Assembly: GCA_021904315.1 (NCBI GenBank)
Contig: CM038912.1
Span: 6,535,061 to 6,599,060, forward strand
Length of the DNA: 64,000 nt
From: Sphagnum magellanicum
Lineage: Eukaryota > Streptophyta > Sphagnopsida > Sphagnales > Sphagnaceae
Direction: 5' to 3'
Shown: in pieces, positions 37,580-50,547 of the stretch
Layout: every line of letters begins with the position of its first letter
Numbering within the stretch: the first letter of the stretch is position 1
Notes under the pieces: model-generated
Databases searched by the model: none
Told to the model about the DNA's origin: nothing
Seen by the model: only the letters and a program-made list of their open reading frames with translations
Position numbers and translations under genes: made by a program

Positions 37580-40500
37580 GTAGGTCAAGTTTTTTATTTC
37601 ATATCACTAAACATAGTGACTAAACCTAAGCAACACTTGATGACTAAAATTAAGTTAAACCTAATGGTCAAATCAAGTGGTTAAATTTAACATGGTTTAA
37701 TATAGTGATTAAACATAACCTAAACCTAATGATCAAATCTAATGGTTAAAGTTTGGATAAACTTAATGATTAAATTAAATGGTTGAACCTAGTGGTTACA
37801 CCTCGTGATTAAATTTAGGTAGGTAAGTGGGTGGGACGTTGGTATGTAGTATGTACATAGGTGGGTTGTACAAATGTGACAAAATATAAATAGGTAGGTA
37901 GGTAATTAATAGGTAGGTGGATAGATAATATGTTTGTAAGTAGATAACTAGGTAAATAGGTGGATGAGTGGGTAGGAGGTAAATACATAAGGTAGGAAAC
38001 CATGTCACATTTAAAAGACATCGGTCATCATGATCAAATGTTCCACTTCATTAAATATTGTTGTCATTTTGATTAAGGTTGTACAACTTGACTAAATGTA
38101 TCTAATCAAATAAACCAATATAATAGAGTTTATTAGTCAAAAAATACATGTGTCATTTAAGCCTTTGGCCTTTAGTCAAAATGTACATGTTCATTAATGA
38201 AAAATGACAAATTAATCAACTTGAACCTCTTAAAAAACCATGATTTGTAATAGGGGGACTAAAATAGTTTGGTGATGTTAAATTATGTTAGGTTATGTTA
38301 AGCTAAGCTAACACCTACTTGCTTAAAGGCCTTTTTCAACATGCTTAAACCTCTTTTTTGCCTACCTACTATTAATTTAAAAAATAATAATCCAAAAAAT
38401 GATTTAAATTTACATATAAATTTGATTCAATCAAATGGTCCATTGTTTATCAATCAAATAGTCAATTGGGTAAGTGCACAAATGGGTGGACCAATTTGGA
38501 TGTCACAAAAGCCAATTTTGCCTTGTGGTTGCCATTACAACACACATGTTGCTTTACAGATTTTGAAATTTATTAAAATAAACTTGGTTTAAAGATCTTA
38601 ATTTGAATATTTACATGATGCACAAAATTATTTTACAATTTTTTTTGAAATGATAAAAGCTATGGACTTTTGAACTCAAAATTCATGGATTATATTTTTG
38701 ATTACCATATTTTTTATGGACTATAATACAATCCATTAATTGATGTGGTGTGTGTTAAGGACTTGAAATTAATAAAATATTATAATATGGAAGTTAAGGG
38801 TCAAAAAAAAAATTAATGTAATTCTAGGATTATATTTATGGACTTTTGAATGGGCTAATTTTTAAAAAAATTATAAATCCATATCATATTGGAAGAAGAG
38901 GTGTTTTATGATTTTTTGCTTACATGATTAAAAAAAGAAAAACTTGAGATGAAACATTAATGACATGGGAAAAAAATGGAAAAAATCAATGTAAACTAGT
39001 TATAATCTCCAAAATCTGATCAAGATTTTGAGTAAATAGGGACTTTGGATTCGTAGCAAATTGATCCACCCACTTGTAGCACCTTCTTACTCACACTATT
39101 AGTCAAAACAACATGGTCCAAATTGACTACTTAATCATGTTAGCACATCCAAATCAACTTGTTTAAATTGACAAGGGGTTATTTTCAACATTTGTCATTT
39201 TGGGCATTTTTTATTAGAAAACCAATTTAAAAACCCATGAATTGTAGTAATGAATCATACATTCCATTGACTCATTTGATTGTGATTTTGCCCTTAAACA
39301 ATATGAATACACATACATTACTTGTGATTAAATAATGCACACAACATTCATGTCTAAACCATATTAATAAATGTATGACATATGTGGGGTGTATATTAAT
39401 GGATATTTTTTAATATACACCTTAACATAATAATACCAATATTTTTTTAAAATTTTTTTTAAGGACATATTGAAGAGATTCTAAGATTTTATTTCTTTAA
39501 AACAACGAAAAAACATTGGTTTAAGGAGGTGGGTATGGTTCCTTATAGCATGGTTGGACCCATGTTTAAATAATATGAACTGATAGAAGAAAAAATTGCA
39601 CAATTATTATTGCCAAATTGTGGTTCAAAAAGTTTGTGATGTAATGTTTAAATTTTCATCAAAAAATAGAATTTTTTATTGTAACAATCAAGGTGTTGTG
39701 GCACACCAAGACCGAACTTTGGTTGCACTACAAGACATGTCAAAAGAAAGTTTTATATACTACATGTTACTTATCACATCACACACCTACTGAAGTACCT
39801 TTGCCTAAGGCATGGGAGTCTTACTTTATGATGGTTGATCACACTATGATTAAAATAGTGAGGTTGATAAAAAAGTTAACTTTTTATTCATGGCATTTCA
39901 TATATTGTGACATTTATTCTCTTATAGAACAACCTATTAGACTTTAGTTATCCTCTCTTATTGAATAGGCCATGATTCATGGATGTTAATATGTCCCATG
40001 ATTAAAGTATTAATGTCATCACCATTGAAGGCGATGGTGTTATAAGGGCCATTATAAGCAACTTGATGGTAACATGAAGTGGCCATATGTTATGATCTAC
40101 AAAGGGAGTAACTATGAGAAGGAAGACACTTTGCTACATGCAAAATTAAATTTGCTTTTGGTTGGAACCATTACATTACCTGAAATATCCTACTCAACTA
40201 CAATACCCATATCAATTTTACAATTATATTGAGGACAACATCCTAATGGATGAGGTACTTGTAAAGGATAAAACATATGACATGCAATTTGTAAAATGGA
40301 CTTTGACACATGATGCATAGGTTAGGAAATTCACAATGGGAACTTAGGAAGAGCCATAGTACCTTAAAGACATTGACAATTTGGATTTTGTAATAGTCAC
40401 AACAATTGAGAACCTGCTCAAGGAATATAAAAATGTGTTTGCTTGGAGTTAAAAGGACTTGAAAAGAATACTAGCTCTCATTGCTGAACATAAGATAGAG

Positions 40501-40620
40501 TTAAACACCAGTATATTTTTAACATATTTGGCATTTGAATTTGGTTTTTAGAACTACTATCCCCTTCCTTCTTATTGGAGTTGTACTTTGCACCCTATTA
40601 CCTTGCCCTCCTCCATTATT
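37580..40620 (+). repeat. Module B copy 3 in inverted-repeat spacer
   Basis: Same-strand match to about 20,290-23,400. It includes the decayed Gypsy protease-RT stretch (39,596-40,515). At the place of the TAA shared by the other relics (before HKIELN) this copy has GAA, but it carries a different stop inside the AWS-KDL stretch. It fuses at about 40,620 to the reverse-complement tail of module A. Confidence 0.8.
39596..40515 (+). pseudogene. Decayed Ty3/Gypsy protease-RT fragment
   Basis: Frames at 39,596-39,793 and 39,693-39,947 are two halves of the same protease-linker region, shifted relative to each other. A later stretch reads ENLLKEYKNVFAWS, stop, KDLKRI and then HKIELN. Equivalent to 22,398-23,310. 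Non-functional. Confidence 0.75.
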
Positions 40621-41262
40621 GCAATAGTTAATATTTGTTTATTTCTTCTTTGTTTCCTCAAGTTTTCATATTATTTGCTTGTTGTACTTCTATAGTTATG
40701 ATAGTGTTTTGTTGTTTCCACCTCTATATTTGCACTTGTAATGTTGCGTCACTTTCATCTCTAAGCAGCATGTGGTAAAAAATCTATGTTTTTTGTTATT
40801 GTATTAGTAGACTATTTTAGAGGCGACTTTGGTTTCTTTCTTGTTAGTACAGTGCATTATTACTCCTTTGGGTGAGAAATAATTTAGGCCTTTGTTTGTC
40901 CTAGTTGAACTACTTGTTATCTTAAGTTTGGGTTCGTTGCGTGAGGCTTTATTGGGTCCTAGAAGGACACCTTTTCCACACTAAAATAAATGTGGGTACT
41001 TAGTTTGCAAGTGAATTGGCTTGCTTAAGTGGCTTGTTTATTCACAAAGCTTCTACATACCTGACCTTTCCTCTTAGGAAATGTTTTTTGATAACTATGT
41101 TATACATCATGTGGTGCTTGGTTTGATAACACCATAAACAAAATCAAAGAAAAATTTGCATCTTTTAATGTACATTTTGACATCATGAAGACCTATTACA
41201 AATTTTAGACCTTGAGTCTACTTTGTGCTTTTCATTAGTCATTTGGATGGTGATTGTAATAG
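40621..41262 (-). repeat. Module A tail (reverse), spacer part
   Basis: Reverse complement of about 6,070-6,730, including the TATTGCAATAATGGAGGAGGGC block. It continues without a break into module A copy 3. It is therefore part of the right-hand unit that lost its mirror partner when module B replaced the tail at 37,580. Confidence 0.75.
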
Positions 41263-44010
41263 CTCGACCTCAATGTTATGTTCCATTTAATGGATTTAGA
41301 AAACATTTTGTACAAGGCATTACACCTTGTGAAGGAAGGGTAGAGCATGAGGTTCATGGTGTAATGTCATGTTGCCAGGGCATTAATCAACGTAGTAATT
41401 GAGTATTTAAGGACATGAAACAACCTCTTCAAGCTGGGTGCTCCAATTCTATAGTGGGCATTTCAAAACCTGAAACATCCTTTGTACAAGGGGAGCGCCT
41501 TCTCCCAAAGTTATTATGCATTTGGAATGATGGGTAAGATTTAGAATTTATGGATTTCATCATACGCTGGTAAATTGGCTTTGGCCCTTGGGTCCTGTGA
41601 TTTTCCCTCAGCTCCTTTTACCAAGTAAACATGTATAGGGTAAGGAACAACTTTGAGGTTCTTCATGAATTTGAGGGTCCAGTCAAGGCCAATAGTTTTG
41701 CTAGTGAAAACTTCTAATTTTTGGATAGGTAGTACCTTGCATCTTTGAAAAACTCTGCAGTTCATTGCACTTCTTAGTCAAATGGCCACTATAGTTCTAA
41801 TTTGCCTTTCACTAAGTAAAGTAATAAAGTTCGGGGGGAATAATTACATCCGTGAAACTTTTCTTAATGATTTACTAACGGTTTCTGTTCATGCTAGGTA
41901 GAAGACAGTGTGTGGGGTTTGCTTCTGGAAATGGCTAGCTCGAACATCATCATCAATAAAATGTTTTAAAAAATTTCAAGCTTTTCGTAAGCATTTTTAC
42001 GCCAAAAAATGGCCTTCTTGTTCTTGATGCGGCCTTGATGGGCAAGTAAATTTACAGGGAATGCTTGACCTCTTCTCCACACGCATAGTTCAGATTTCAC
42101 CTCTCCAACAAAGCAAACAAAATTCAGCTAAACATTGATGGGCCTCTAAGCTAGATGATAGGTTTACCACTCATGCTACATAACAAAATTGAGAAGAAAT
42201 AAACACTTCAAAAAAGGCCTATTGAATATTGTTCCTATAAAATCCCTTGCAACCTTCTCGACAATTGTGCAACCATGGAATTGTTTCATCTAATGCTGCA
42301 GTTAGCTCTGAAATCAAATTGTTATCTTCCCAAGTAAAATACTAAAGTATACATACACGTTTAGATGAAATATACATATTTTCATCTAATGACCAAATTG
42401 TGCTCCTTATTACACCCATGTTCTATAGGCAAAAAGCTAATCCAAAACCTGTGTCATGGACTTGGTATTATTCACCTTGCTACTGTATGTTGAGGCTGGA
42501 GAAGGCCATCTACTTGATCAAGGCAAGGTGAGGGACACCAAAGGTCTTATAGATTAGTGCGCATAGTGGAGCTTGCTACGTACCTCTTTACATATTGGCC
42601 TACATTTTGTAAGATGTCAAGGGGATCAGTCAGGCTAGGGTACATAGCTGCTGCACTCTACTGCTCAGAGCCAATGAATGTTATCCCAGGTGAAGGTGCC
42701 AGTGTAGGTTCTGGTTCACCTTGGCCACCTCTACTACAGCTCGAGGCCTTGGGTGAAACCAGCACCCACGTCAATACCATGGTAAAAATTCCCAAAATCC
42801 ATTTAGATTATTTTTTACTATTACAAATATCCCATGTTTGCACTAAATCAGGGTCTTTAAGTTTAAATGTAACATCTTTTTAAAGCTTAATATGGGAGCA
42901 CCCATTTCATTTTTCGAAAATGCTCAGGTTATTTTGCTTTTTTTTCTCATGATACCTGGCAGGTACCTGACAGATACTTGCTAGGTATCATGGGATAAGA
43001 TTGTATTGGTTTTTATGCTCAATAATGCCATAGGAGGAGGGGAGTTTTGGAAATAAGCAAGCGTCCCTTGGCTCCACCTCAGGTACGTGAGAATGAGGGC
43101 CGCGTGCAACGCACAGCCAAGCACTGGACCTGAATTCCCATGAAAGCCCATTCCAGATCCTTACCAGTGTCTTTTTTTCTGGCCAAATTTCGCCATTTTT
43201 GAGAAAGAAATTGTGAAAATTTTGGATTTTTTAAATTGTAAATTTGACTAATTTTTTTCCTGTTTTAAAAGAAATTCAAACATGTCGATTTTTTAAAAAG
43301 AAAAAAAAGAAGCACTGATCATGACCTGCTGTAAAGAATCAGTACAATTTATTTGTATTGTTTAGAAATGAACCTCATTTGAGAGGAGAGGAGGAACCTT
43401 ACACCAGAGGTGCCATTTTTTGTTGAGGCAGAAATTTGATGCATAATGCGGCCTCAACAAACACTAAACTATTTTGTTAATTCTTTACACAAACACAACA
43501 GACCACTGGAAAAGGTACCTACCCATACAGCTTGACCCAATGCATTTGGCTGACGAGTTTCCAAAAGTGGCACGGGGCGACTTTTGGGAGGTCCTGGTGG
43601 AAGGTGACTTGCTGCCTTCCCGCGTGCAAATACCTCCTCTCGTGCCCAAAAACCTAAAGGTCAATCGTAAGATCAATGGTTCAGATATCTTCAGATCGAT
43701 AACGGCTGATAATCAGCTACCCTTCAAATGCTTATTACTTACATAATAAAATTAAAGGAAACCCTACCTAGGCTCCTGCCTTACTGTCTGATGAGGGCTC
43801 GCCCGGCAGAATGGGCAGTAGGAAGCCAATTTTCAAATCCATAATATGCCCATCTGTTTCATTTGTTCATAGGTTGGTTCTTCTTCATGAATGATGTTCC
43901 ATTTGTGACATGGATGACTTGTTGGTTTAATAAAATAAATGAACAACCGGGTGAAAATAAATGATGCCGTAAACAGACTTTTCATCTGTTGTAACAAATG
44001 GCTACCGCCA
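41263..44010 (-). repeat. Module A copy 3
   Basis: Reverse complement of 34,830-37,579. It shows the Helitron-free site at about 43,735 (CTTATTACTTAC, the reverse of AAGTAATAAG). The frame at 43,474-43,746 (plus, 90 residues) corresponds to the minus frame 16,208-16,576 of copy 1 with many changes; not recognised. Confidence 0.85.
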
Positions 44011-44097
44011 AGGAAGGTTCAACCCAAGTTTCACACTCCCACTGTTATTGCCTTGTCTGCTGCAAATTTACTAAATATTGGCCCTTTGGGCTGGGCG

Positions 44098-44234
44098 GAC
44101 GTCAGTCATGACTCACCAGAGGCCATTATCTCACGTAATTGTCACCCGGCTCAGATTCTGCCACACCCGTCGTAGGGAATAGGAAGCTTCTGGTGAAGGA
44201 CAGAAACTCACCCCACTGACAATTGCATATATAA
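44098..44234 (+). promoter_or_regulatory. SDR3 promoter: TATA box and bZIP-type sites
   Basis: GACGTCA at 44,098-44,104 and TGACTCA at 44,109-44,115 lie upstream of TATATAA at 44,228-44,234. Spacing (124 bp from GACGTCA to TATA) equals SDR2 exactly. The ATG is 213 bp past the TATA box. Confidence 0.58.
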
Positions 44235-44446
44235 CAAGCTGCATTGAAGCATGATCAGCAAAAACTTGTGCCTGACTGCTCCTTTGTTGGACAACTTCTC
44301 TATCTGTTTTCTGAACTTGTTTCCTTTGCAAAAGAAAGGTTTGTGAAGCTGTGTAGAAGTGAAATTTTCAGGCAAGAGATTCATTTTGTGGACATTTTCC
44401 AGATTGAAGAAACGAAACAAGGGGAGACCAATTTCAGCTACACAAC

Positions 44447-46430
44447 ATGGGGCAACAAGCTGAGGCTAAGTATGCATTTGTTGTGTCCCTTGCCTCCTTG
44501 CTCTTTTTTTTCTTATCATCCTTCAACCAGATGGACTTTTCTAGGGGGGGTATTCACATTAGTGACAATACCCAAAAATTCAATTTGTGCCAATTTGATC
44601 CAATTAGTAGCTGTTTGGAGAAATTTATAAACTTTGAAGTAGAAAAAATCATTTTTTACTTCAAATGGAAGAGCAAACCATGGATGCATCTAATTTCTTC
44701 ATGATCGTAGGTTGTGTTACTCCACTTTAAGCACACTCATGAACATGCTTTCGCTTTGTGTGCATGGTTGGCTTAATCCATTTTTTGCTGAGAGTTTAGA
44801 CAAGTTCATTGTATTGGACCTTACAACCTTGATCTAGGTTTGACAATCATCTCAAGTTGTACATGCATGTGTTACTCTTTGTTTTGTGCTCTCTTGGGAA
44901 GGTAAGCTCTTGAAAGTTGTGAGATGGTTGTTGTAGGTGGTGGTCCAAGGACACAGTGGCAGTGGTGACAGGAGCAAACAAAGGTATAGGCTACGAAATT
45001 GTACGCCAATTGGCCAAGGAGGGTATCACGGTCGTGCTTACAGCTCGTGATGCAACCCGTGGTGGGGAGGCCATTGAATCTTTGAGAAAACAAGGGTTTC
45101 AAAACGTGAATTTCCATACTTTGGATGTTGGTAGCCAGGAGTCCATCAATGCACTTGCAGAATGGTTGCATACGACATATGGGGGCATTGACATTCTTGT
45201 GAGCACATTTTAAAAACATTAACAAATTTTCAAACATTTCTTTTTCTTTTTCCATGTATATTAAATTTAACATTTTTGAAATTTAACAAAAGTAAATTAA
45301 TGAACTTTGGTTGTAATAATTAAAAAACATATAAGTTGAAGTAGGCAACTACATAAATTAATTGATGCATTATTGATGTTTTATTTGCTATTCCAGATCA
45401 ATAATGCAGGCATTGTGGATTACTCCAATGAAGTGAACTTGGAAATTGCAAAATCCGTATTGGCTACAAATTATTTTGGTGTGAAGAATGTCACAAAAGC
45501 TCTATTTCCTCTCTTGCGTGATGATACACCTGGTGGTGCTCGAGTTATTGTTGTGGCATCCAGGCTGGGCCAACTCAAGGTAACTTGCATGGGTTGTGTT
45601 CATGTTTCACAACAAACTCAAGAACGGGTCTTTAATTTATTTATTTTTGCACTTGAATGAAATTTTAAATAACTTTACTCAAAGTGAATGCATATGTAAA
45701 GAATATTCATTTTTTACGATTTGGAAATGATGCCATATTTACATGGATAGTTGAAACATTGTGATTGCATGCACCATTAGAGTTTGAAAGAATTACAATT
45801 AATTGGAATCACACATATGTGTTATTCAAATCCAAACCCATGAAAAAGAAAAGTTGTGAATTCCAAAAAGTCGTAAAGTGATGATACATCAATTCTTTGA
45901 TTCATAATTTAAAAAATATAGTTGAATCCTTTCCCCCTCCTTTGCATTTGGCAATGTGCATTTTTTAATTGTGTTTCACATTTACTACTATGTGTTGTGC
46001 GAAACTTTAGGGCCTACCAAACAAGGATTATGTTACAACTCTCACTGATAGGGAGCACATTACCGAAGACTTTGTTGACAGCTTTGTGAATAAGTATTTG
46101 GAGGATGTTGCCAATGGGAATCACAACAAAGGAAATTGGCCGAATTTGACTAAATGGGGGTGGCAGACACCAATGGAAAGCTATGCAGTTTCCAAAATTG
46201 CAGTCATTGCTTATGTGAGTGCCTTACATAACACTCTTGTTGCTCGACATGAGGGGGGGAAAAAAATCAATGTCTTCAGCAGTTGCCCAGGTTATGTCCA
46301 CACAGATTTGGCACCAAATGGAATTAAAACAGTTGAAGAAGGTGCTGACACGCCAGTATGGTTAGCACTCCATTCTCCAAAAGAAGGTTTGGGAAAATTG
46401 TACGGTGAAAGAACAATACTTGACTTTTAA
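44447..46430 (+). CDS. SDR3: NADP(H)-dependent carbonyl reductase-like SDR, four exons
   Basis: Exons: 44,447-44,469, 44,937-45,198, 45,397-45,579 and 46,011-46,430 (stop). Introns are GT-AG of 467, 198 and 431 bp. Intron 1 splits a Lys codon (phase 2); the others fall between codons. The 295-residue product shows TGANKGIG at 19-26, NNAG at 97-100, Ser150, YAVSK at 214-218 and CPGYVHTD at 248-255. The 64-residue gap between Ser150 and Tyr214 is far above the 12-14 of classical SDRs and places it in the monomeric CBR1-like class. Arg after the second strand (TARD) suggests NADPH use. It is the mirror image of SDR2, and both frames are free of stops, so both could be expressed. The exact ketone or enone substrate cannot be read from sequence. 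Confidence 0.93.
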
Positions 46431-49360
46431 ATGTCACTTTTTTTTCTAGAATGTTTTGTTTAAAACCATGTTCATCCCCTTGTAATTCCCACTACAACCC
46501 CATTAAAAAGTTGCCAAGTATATTGGAAAGTGTTTCAAATTTTATATAGAAATAATGTTGTAGATAAAGGACACTAAAAAGGTAATATAATTGGATTTCA
46601 TGTATCTTGTTCTTAGAAGAATATTGTGAATGAAAGAAAATAAAGGGAATATATTCCCACATATTCCATATATGCAACTTGTTTAAAAGTGAATTTTAAT
46701 TATATTTTCATTAAAAAATAATGGATGTTTCTTCAATTATGATATTTGTCATTTTTGAATGATCTTTTGATGTTTATTGTGGTTAAACAGTGGTGGATGT
46801 ATAATCTCCATAATTTTTTTGAAGATTGCAAAATTTAACATCTTATGTTGGAAACAATATTAAGATTGGGAAATAAACCAATAAACTTCATCTTTTTCCA
46901 CCATGTATAAAATCCCATGTTTGTCTTGGGCTCCCATGCGTGTTTGGTGGTAACACCTTTGTCCCATATTGTATTTCCTCAACAATTAGGAAAATGCATG
47001 AAATACATACAATGGGGAAAAAAAATTACCCTATGAGGTTGGCCAAGGCTACATATGTTAAATTCATTTGGGATTGTATATCAAGGTTGGATGATTAAAC
47101 AAAGAATCTCCATTAATTTGAAATTTGGATGATATCAAATATTGAAAAATAAAAATGACATTCACATTTGGATGAAAATCTTAAATTTGATAAAACTATT
47201 AAAATGTATCAAAATCTTAAAATGGATGAAATTCATGTAGCATTAGAAAGATTGAACATGGATGAAATTGGACCCAAAGGTGAAACATCATGCAATAAAA
47301 GTAAGTTTTATTGTACAAAGACGTCAATTTGGAAAACGGTAAACATAACACATAAAGAAAAGCCTTGTAAAGAGGAAAGCACAAACCAAACATTCAATGC
47401 ACTCAATTTAGAACCCAAAAAGTGTGTTGATGTCAATAGCTTCATGGTTGCCATGGATCAAATGCACATTCATTGGATATTCAATATCTTGATAGAATAC
47501 GTTAACTTTAGCATTAAGAAATCTTATGATGAAGGCAACACTAAATGAAGTTGCATAAGTTATGGTGAATGTTGTGCAAGGGGCATGCCCTAAACTATTG
47601 GAGTTTAGAGTTGGAATTTAAGGCATAACTTTAAATTCTACTTTTTGTCATGATAAGATAAAAGTTGGCCTTGTTATTAGATTTGTCAAGCCCTACCTTA
47701 AAAGGGTGCAAGGAATAAACTGATGGTTTGAAGATTGTGTTGTCTTTGATCCAGTTAATCTCCCAACAAAAGATAATCAATATATCTACACAATTCACAA
47801 TCGAAGTTAGAAACTACCATTTTTTATATCAAATTTTATCCTTCAAATCAAATTAGGCATTCAAACATGAACTTGAATGAACTCTTTCATTTAGCACCCC
47901 CCATATACATGCATCACTCCCATGATCATGAAGGAGTTTAGTTCACTTTGAAAAACTCTACCATAATGTACAAGGACCTACAATTAAGCTAGAATGTACA
48001 TGAATCCCTATGTATCATATGTGTTAGTGTCTTCTAGGCTACCAAAAATGGGATGCTTGATATGGAACAAATAAACACTGAAATGGTGATAATATAGTAG
48101 GGAGTTTATTTACTTTTGGCATATTCGAGCATTCCATATTCCATTGGATAATCCACATGACAATAAAAACTTACATGTTGTTGCCTACTATGGAAGGAGA
48201 CTCGCATGAACATCAAATAAACACATTAAATCACCAAATTGTTAATGAATTAAGTCACCAAAATCTTGATAGGGGTTGTGATTTGTAGTACACTTGATTT
48301 TCGTGCAAATAAATGTTTTCAAGCCTCAAAAAGATCAACAATCTCTTTGCAATCCAAAAAACAATTACGCTTCATAGGTGGTTTTTAACATTTTGGCATT
48401 AACATATATGACAAGACTTGTAAGCACCATTCCAAAATTTCCTTATGTAAGTTGCATTATAAAATAAAGGACCATTTCAATAAACACCATCTTGTTTCCA
48501 TTTGCTTGTAATGCTAACAAGCACAACAATTTGGACAATTGTCATAGTTAAACCATCAAAGTGTTTGAATTCACAAAATAAAAAAGGATGGGTGTTAATA
48601 GCACAATGTGGCCCATAACACAAAATACACACCTTTTTTTGCACACCATTTATGGACATTTTATGGCTAGGAAGTTGTCTTGTTTGAAAACAATTCAACA
48701 CACAAGTAATTCAAATTTCAACATACCTCAAAGTTGGTTGTGAAATCTTGACCCTTTGTCCTCTTGTTTTTTTACTTTAGTCAACCTTTTAACAACTATA
48801 ATGTTCAAGTTAAGTGGAACAATCTTGAATTGAACCTTAATAATGTTTGAAAGCTCAAAGACCTAAGTTGCATGACATACATAACCTGCTTAGCAAGTAG
48901 CCTTCCCAAGGTTGCTTCAAGGTGAACCCTAAACCTTAAACCTTCATAAAATGGATGGTGGTTTATAATGGGTGTTAGTTATTTTTTATTGCCCCTACTA
49001 GTGGTAAAAGTAGTTTTATCATGAGTTTTAAATGTGCCAAAGGTGCTTTCATTGGAAAAAAAAACATTGCAACTTTTTTTCTTCATATTTTTGGTCCCTC
49101 ACTTGTACATGTTTCATGGACAACCTAGAGGGGAAACTTCTAACAGGGGGAGGTTACTCTTCAAATTGTTAAGGAAACTTCAACAATGTGGAAACTACCC
49201 ATCATGTTGTCATTTGAAAAAAAATATTTGTGATGATCGGGAAGGGTTTAGGTTAGACATTTATAAAGATCAAATTTATTATTATTTGCTTGGGATGGAA
49301 ATACCTTGTTTTCCTTCTGCATGGTATACAACTGAAAAGGTGTGAATTTAACAAAAGATT
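46431..49360. other. SDR3 3' flank, mirror of SDR2 flank
   Basis: Mirrors about 28,120-32,427 less the left-only segment. Contains the frames at 47,168-47,548 (plus), 48,477-48,701 (minus) and 49,034-49,345 (plus; mirror of 29,616-29,813). None has a recognised domain. Confidence 0.45.
47168..47548 (+). pseudogene. Unrecognised frame, open only in the right arm
   Basis: An open stretch of 126 codons starting at TTG; the first ATG is about 12 codons in. It is hydrophilic, with repeated MDEI motifs and several Cys. The mirror sequence in the left arm (about 31,340-31,690, minus) has an in-frame TGA after the KT pair and a TAG in place of the Trp of HIHW. No known domain seen. The motifs resemble the ATGGATGAAAT iterations near 11,870-11,890 and 12,700-12,900. 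Most likely a relic, possibly of repeat origin. Confidence 0.35.
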
Positions 49361-50547
49361 CACTACAATAGAACCATGTTTTTTTCACCCCCCCTTTGGT
49401 GATTACAATGACTAAGTTGAAGTTTATACTATTTCAAAGTGACTAAAATGGGTACTTTTTGACCATTTTGCCCCCTTGCCAAAAGTAGTAGTGTCTAGTA
49501 TGACTAAGTAGACCAACAATTATAGGCATATTAGACAATGCTAATGACACATGTATTTGACCATCCTAATGTGGCATTAGTTCCTATTAATTTGTGACTA
49601 GTTTTAATCATGGTATAAATGACGTAATATGTTCATACTAGCATGGTGTTAGTGTTTACTATAATGTGATTAATTTCAATCATGATATAAAAGATGTGGA
49701 ATAATAAGTAGATAAGTAATAACTTAACTAAATTTGGCTAAACTTGGTAATGATGATACTTGATTTAACTTAACTAAATTTGGTTAAACAATGTTAAATT
49801 AAAGTATGAAGGTTAAATAAACTTAAATTCAGTCACTTGAAAAAACTTTGGCTAAAATTATAATGCTTTTCTTTAGGATAATTTAACTAAGTTTAACCAG
49901 ATTTAGTTTAATTTAATTTAGCCTAATTTAAGTTAATTTAACCCACCCAACTTAGACTAAATAACATAATCTAGTTTCATTTATTTTATTTTACTCTATG
50001 TTATTTTAGTTTAACCAAATTGAACCAAAGTAGCCTAGTTTAACAAAATTTAACCAAGTTTAACCAAAATAATTTAGTTTAGCCAAGTTTAGTGTTGTTT
50101 AACCAAATGTAACCTAATTTAAGTTAATTTAATCAAGTTTAACCAAGTTTAACTTAAATAACCAAATTTAATCAACTTTACTATAACTTAACCAAGTTTA
50201 ACCAAAATAGCCAAGTCTAGCCAAGTTCAGTATAATTTCTATTGATTTAGTCAAATTTGATCAAGTTTAGCCAAAATAGCCAAGTTTAATGTAGTTTAAC
50301 CAAATTTATTGTCATTATGTTAATTTAGTCAAGTTTAACCAAGTTTAGCTTAAATAACCTAATTTAGCCAAATTTACGAATTCCAAGTGCACATTGATGG
50401 GTGGCTATGTTTTGGGGTCATAAATTACATTGCATGTTGGTTTTATAGAGGTTTTTCATTGTATTTCATGTTTCCCATAAGTAATACTCACAACTGATCA
50501 CCCAAGTTGACTTGGGTATCTACTAAAGTTGTTGAATCAATGTAGTG
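49361..50547 (+). mobile_element. Possible CACTA-like non-autonomous element
   Basis: Starts CACTACAATAGAAC and could end at GTAGTG (50,542-50,547). The interior (49,690-50,380) is an iteration of TTTAACCAAGTTTAGCCAAA-like units, similar in style to the other CACTA element. Against it: the inner terminal sequences match poorly and the flanking triplets (ATT / AGA) are not a duplication. Mirror copy at about 27,145-28,115, where the terminus reads CATTACAATAGAAC. Confidence 0.3.

Noticed and set aside
44251-44346. A 31-codon upstream ORF before SDR3, kept in SDR2 and frameshifted in SDR1 by one missing A.
   Set aside because: Its ATG is only 23 bp downstream of the start of the TATA box, so it probably lies just outside the transcript. 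The proper leader contains no ATG. Without mapped transcription starts it cannot be called a regulatory uORF.
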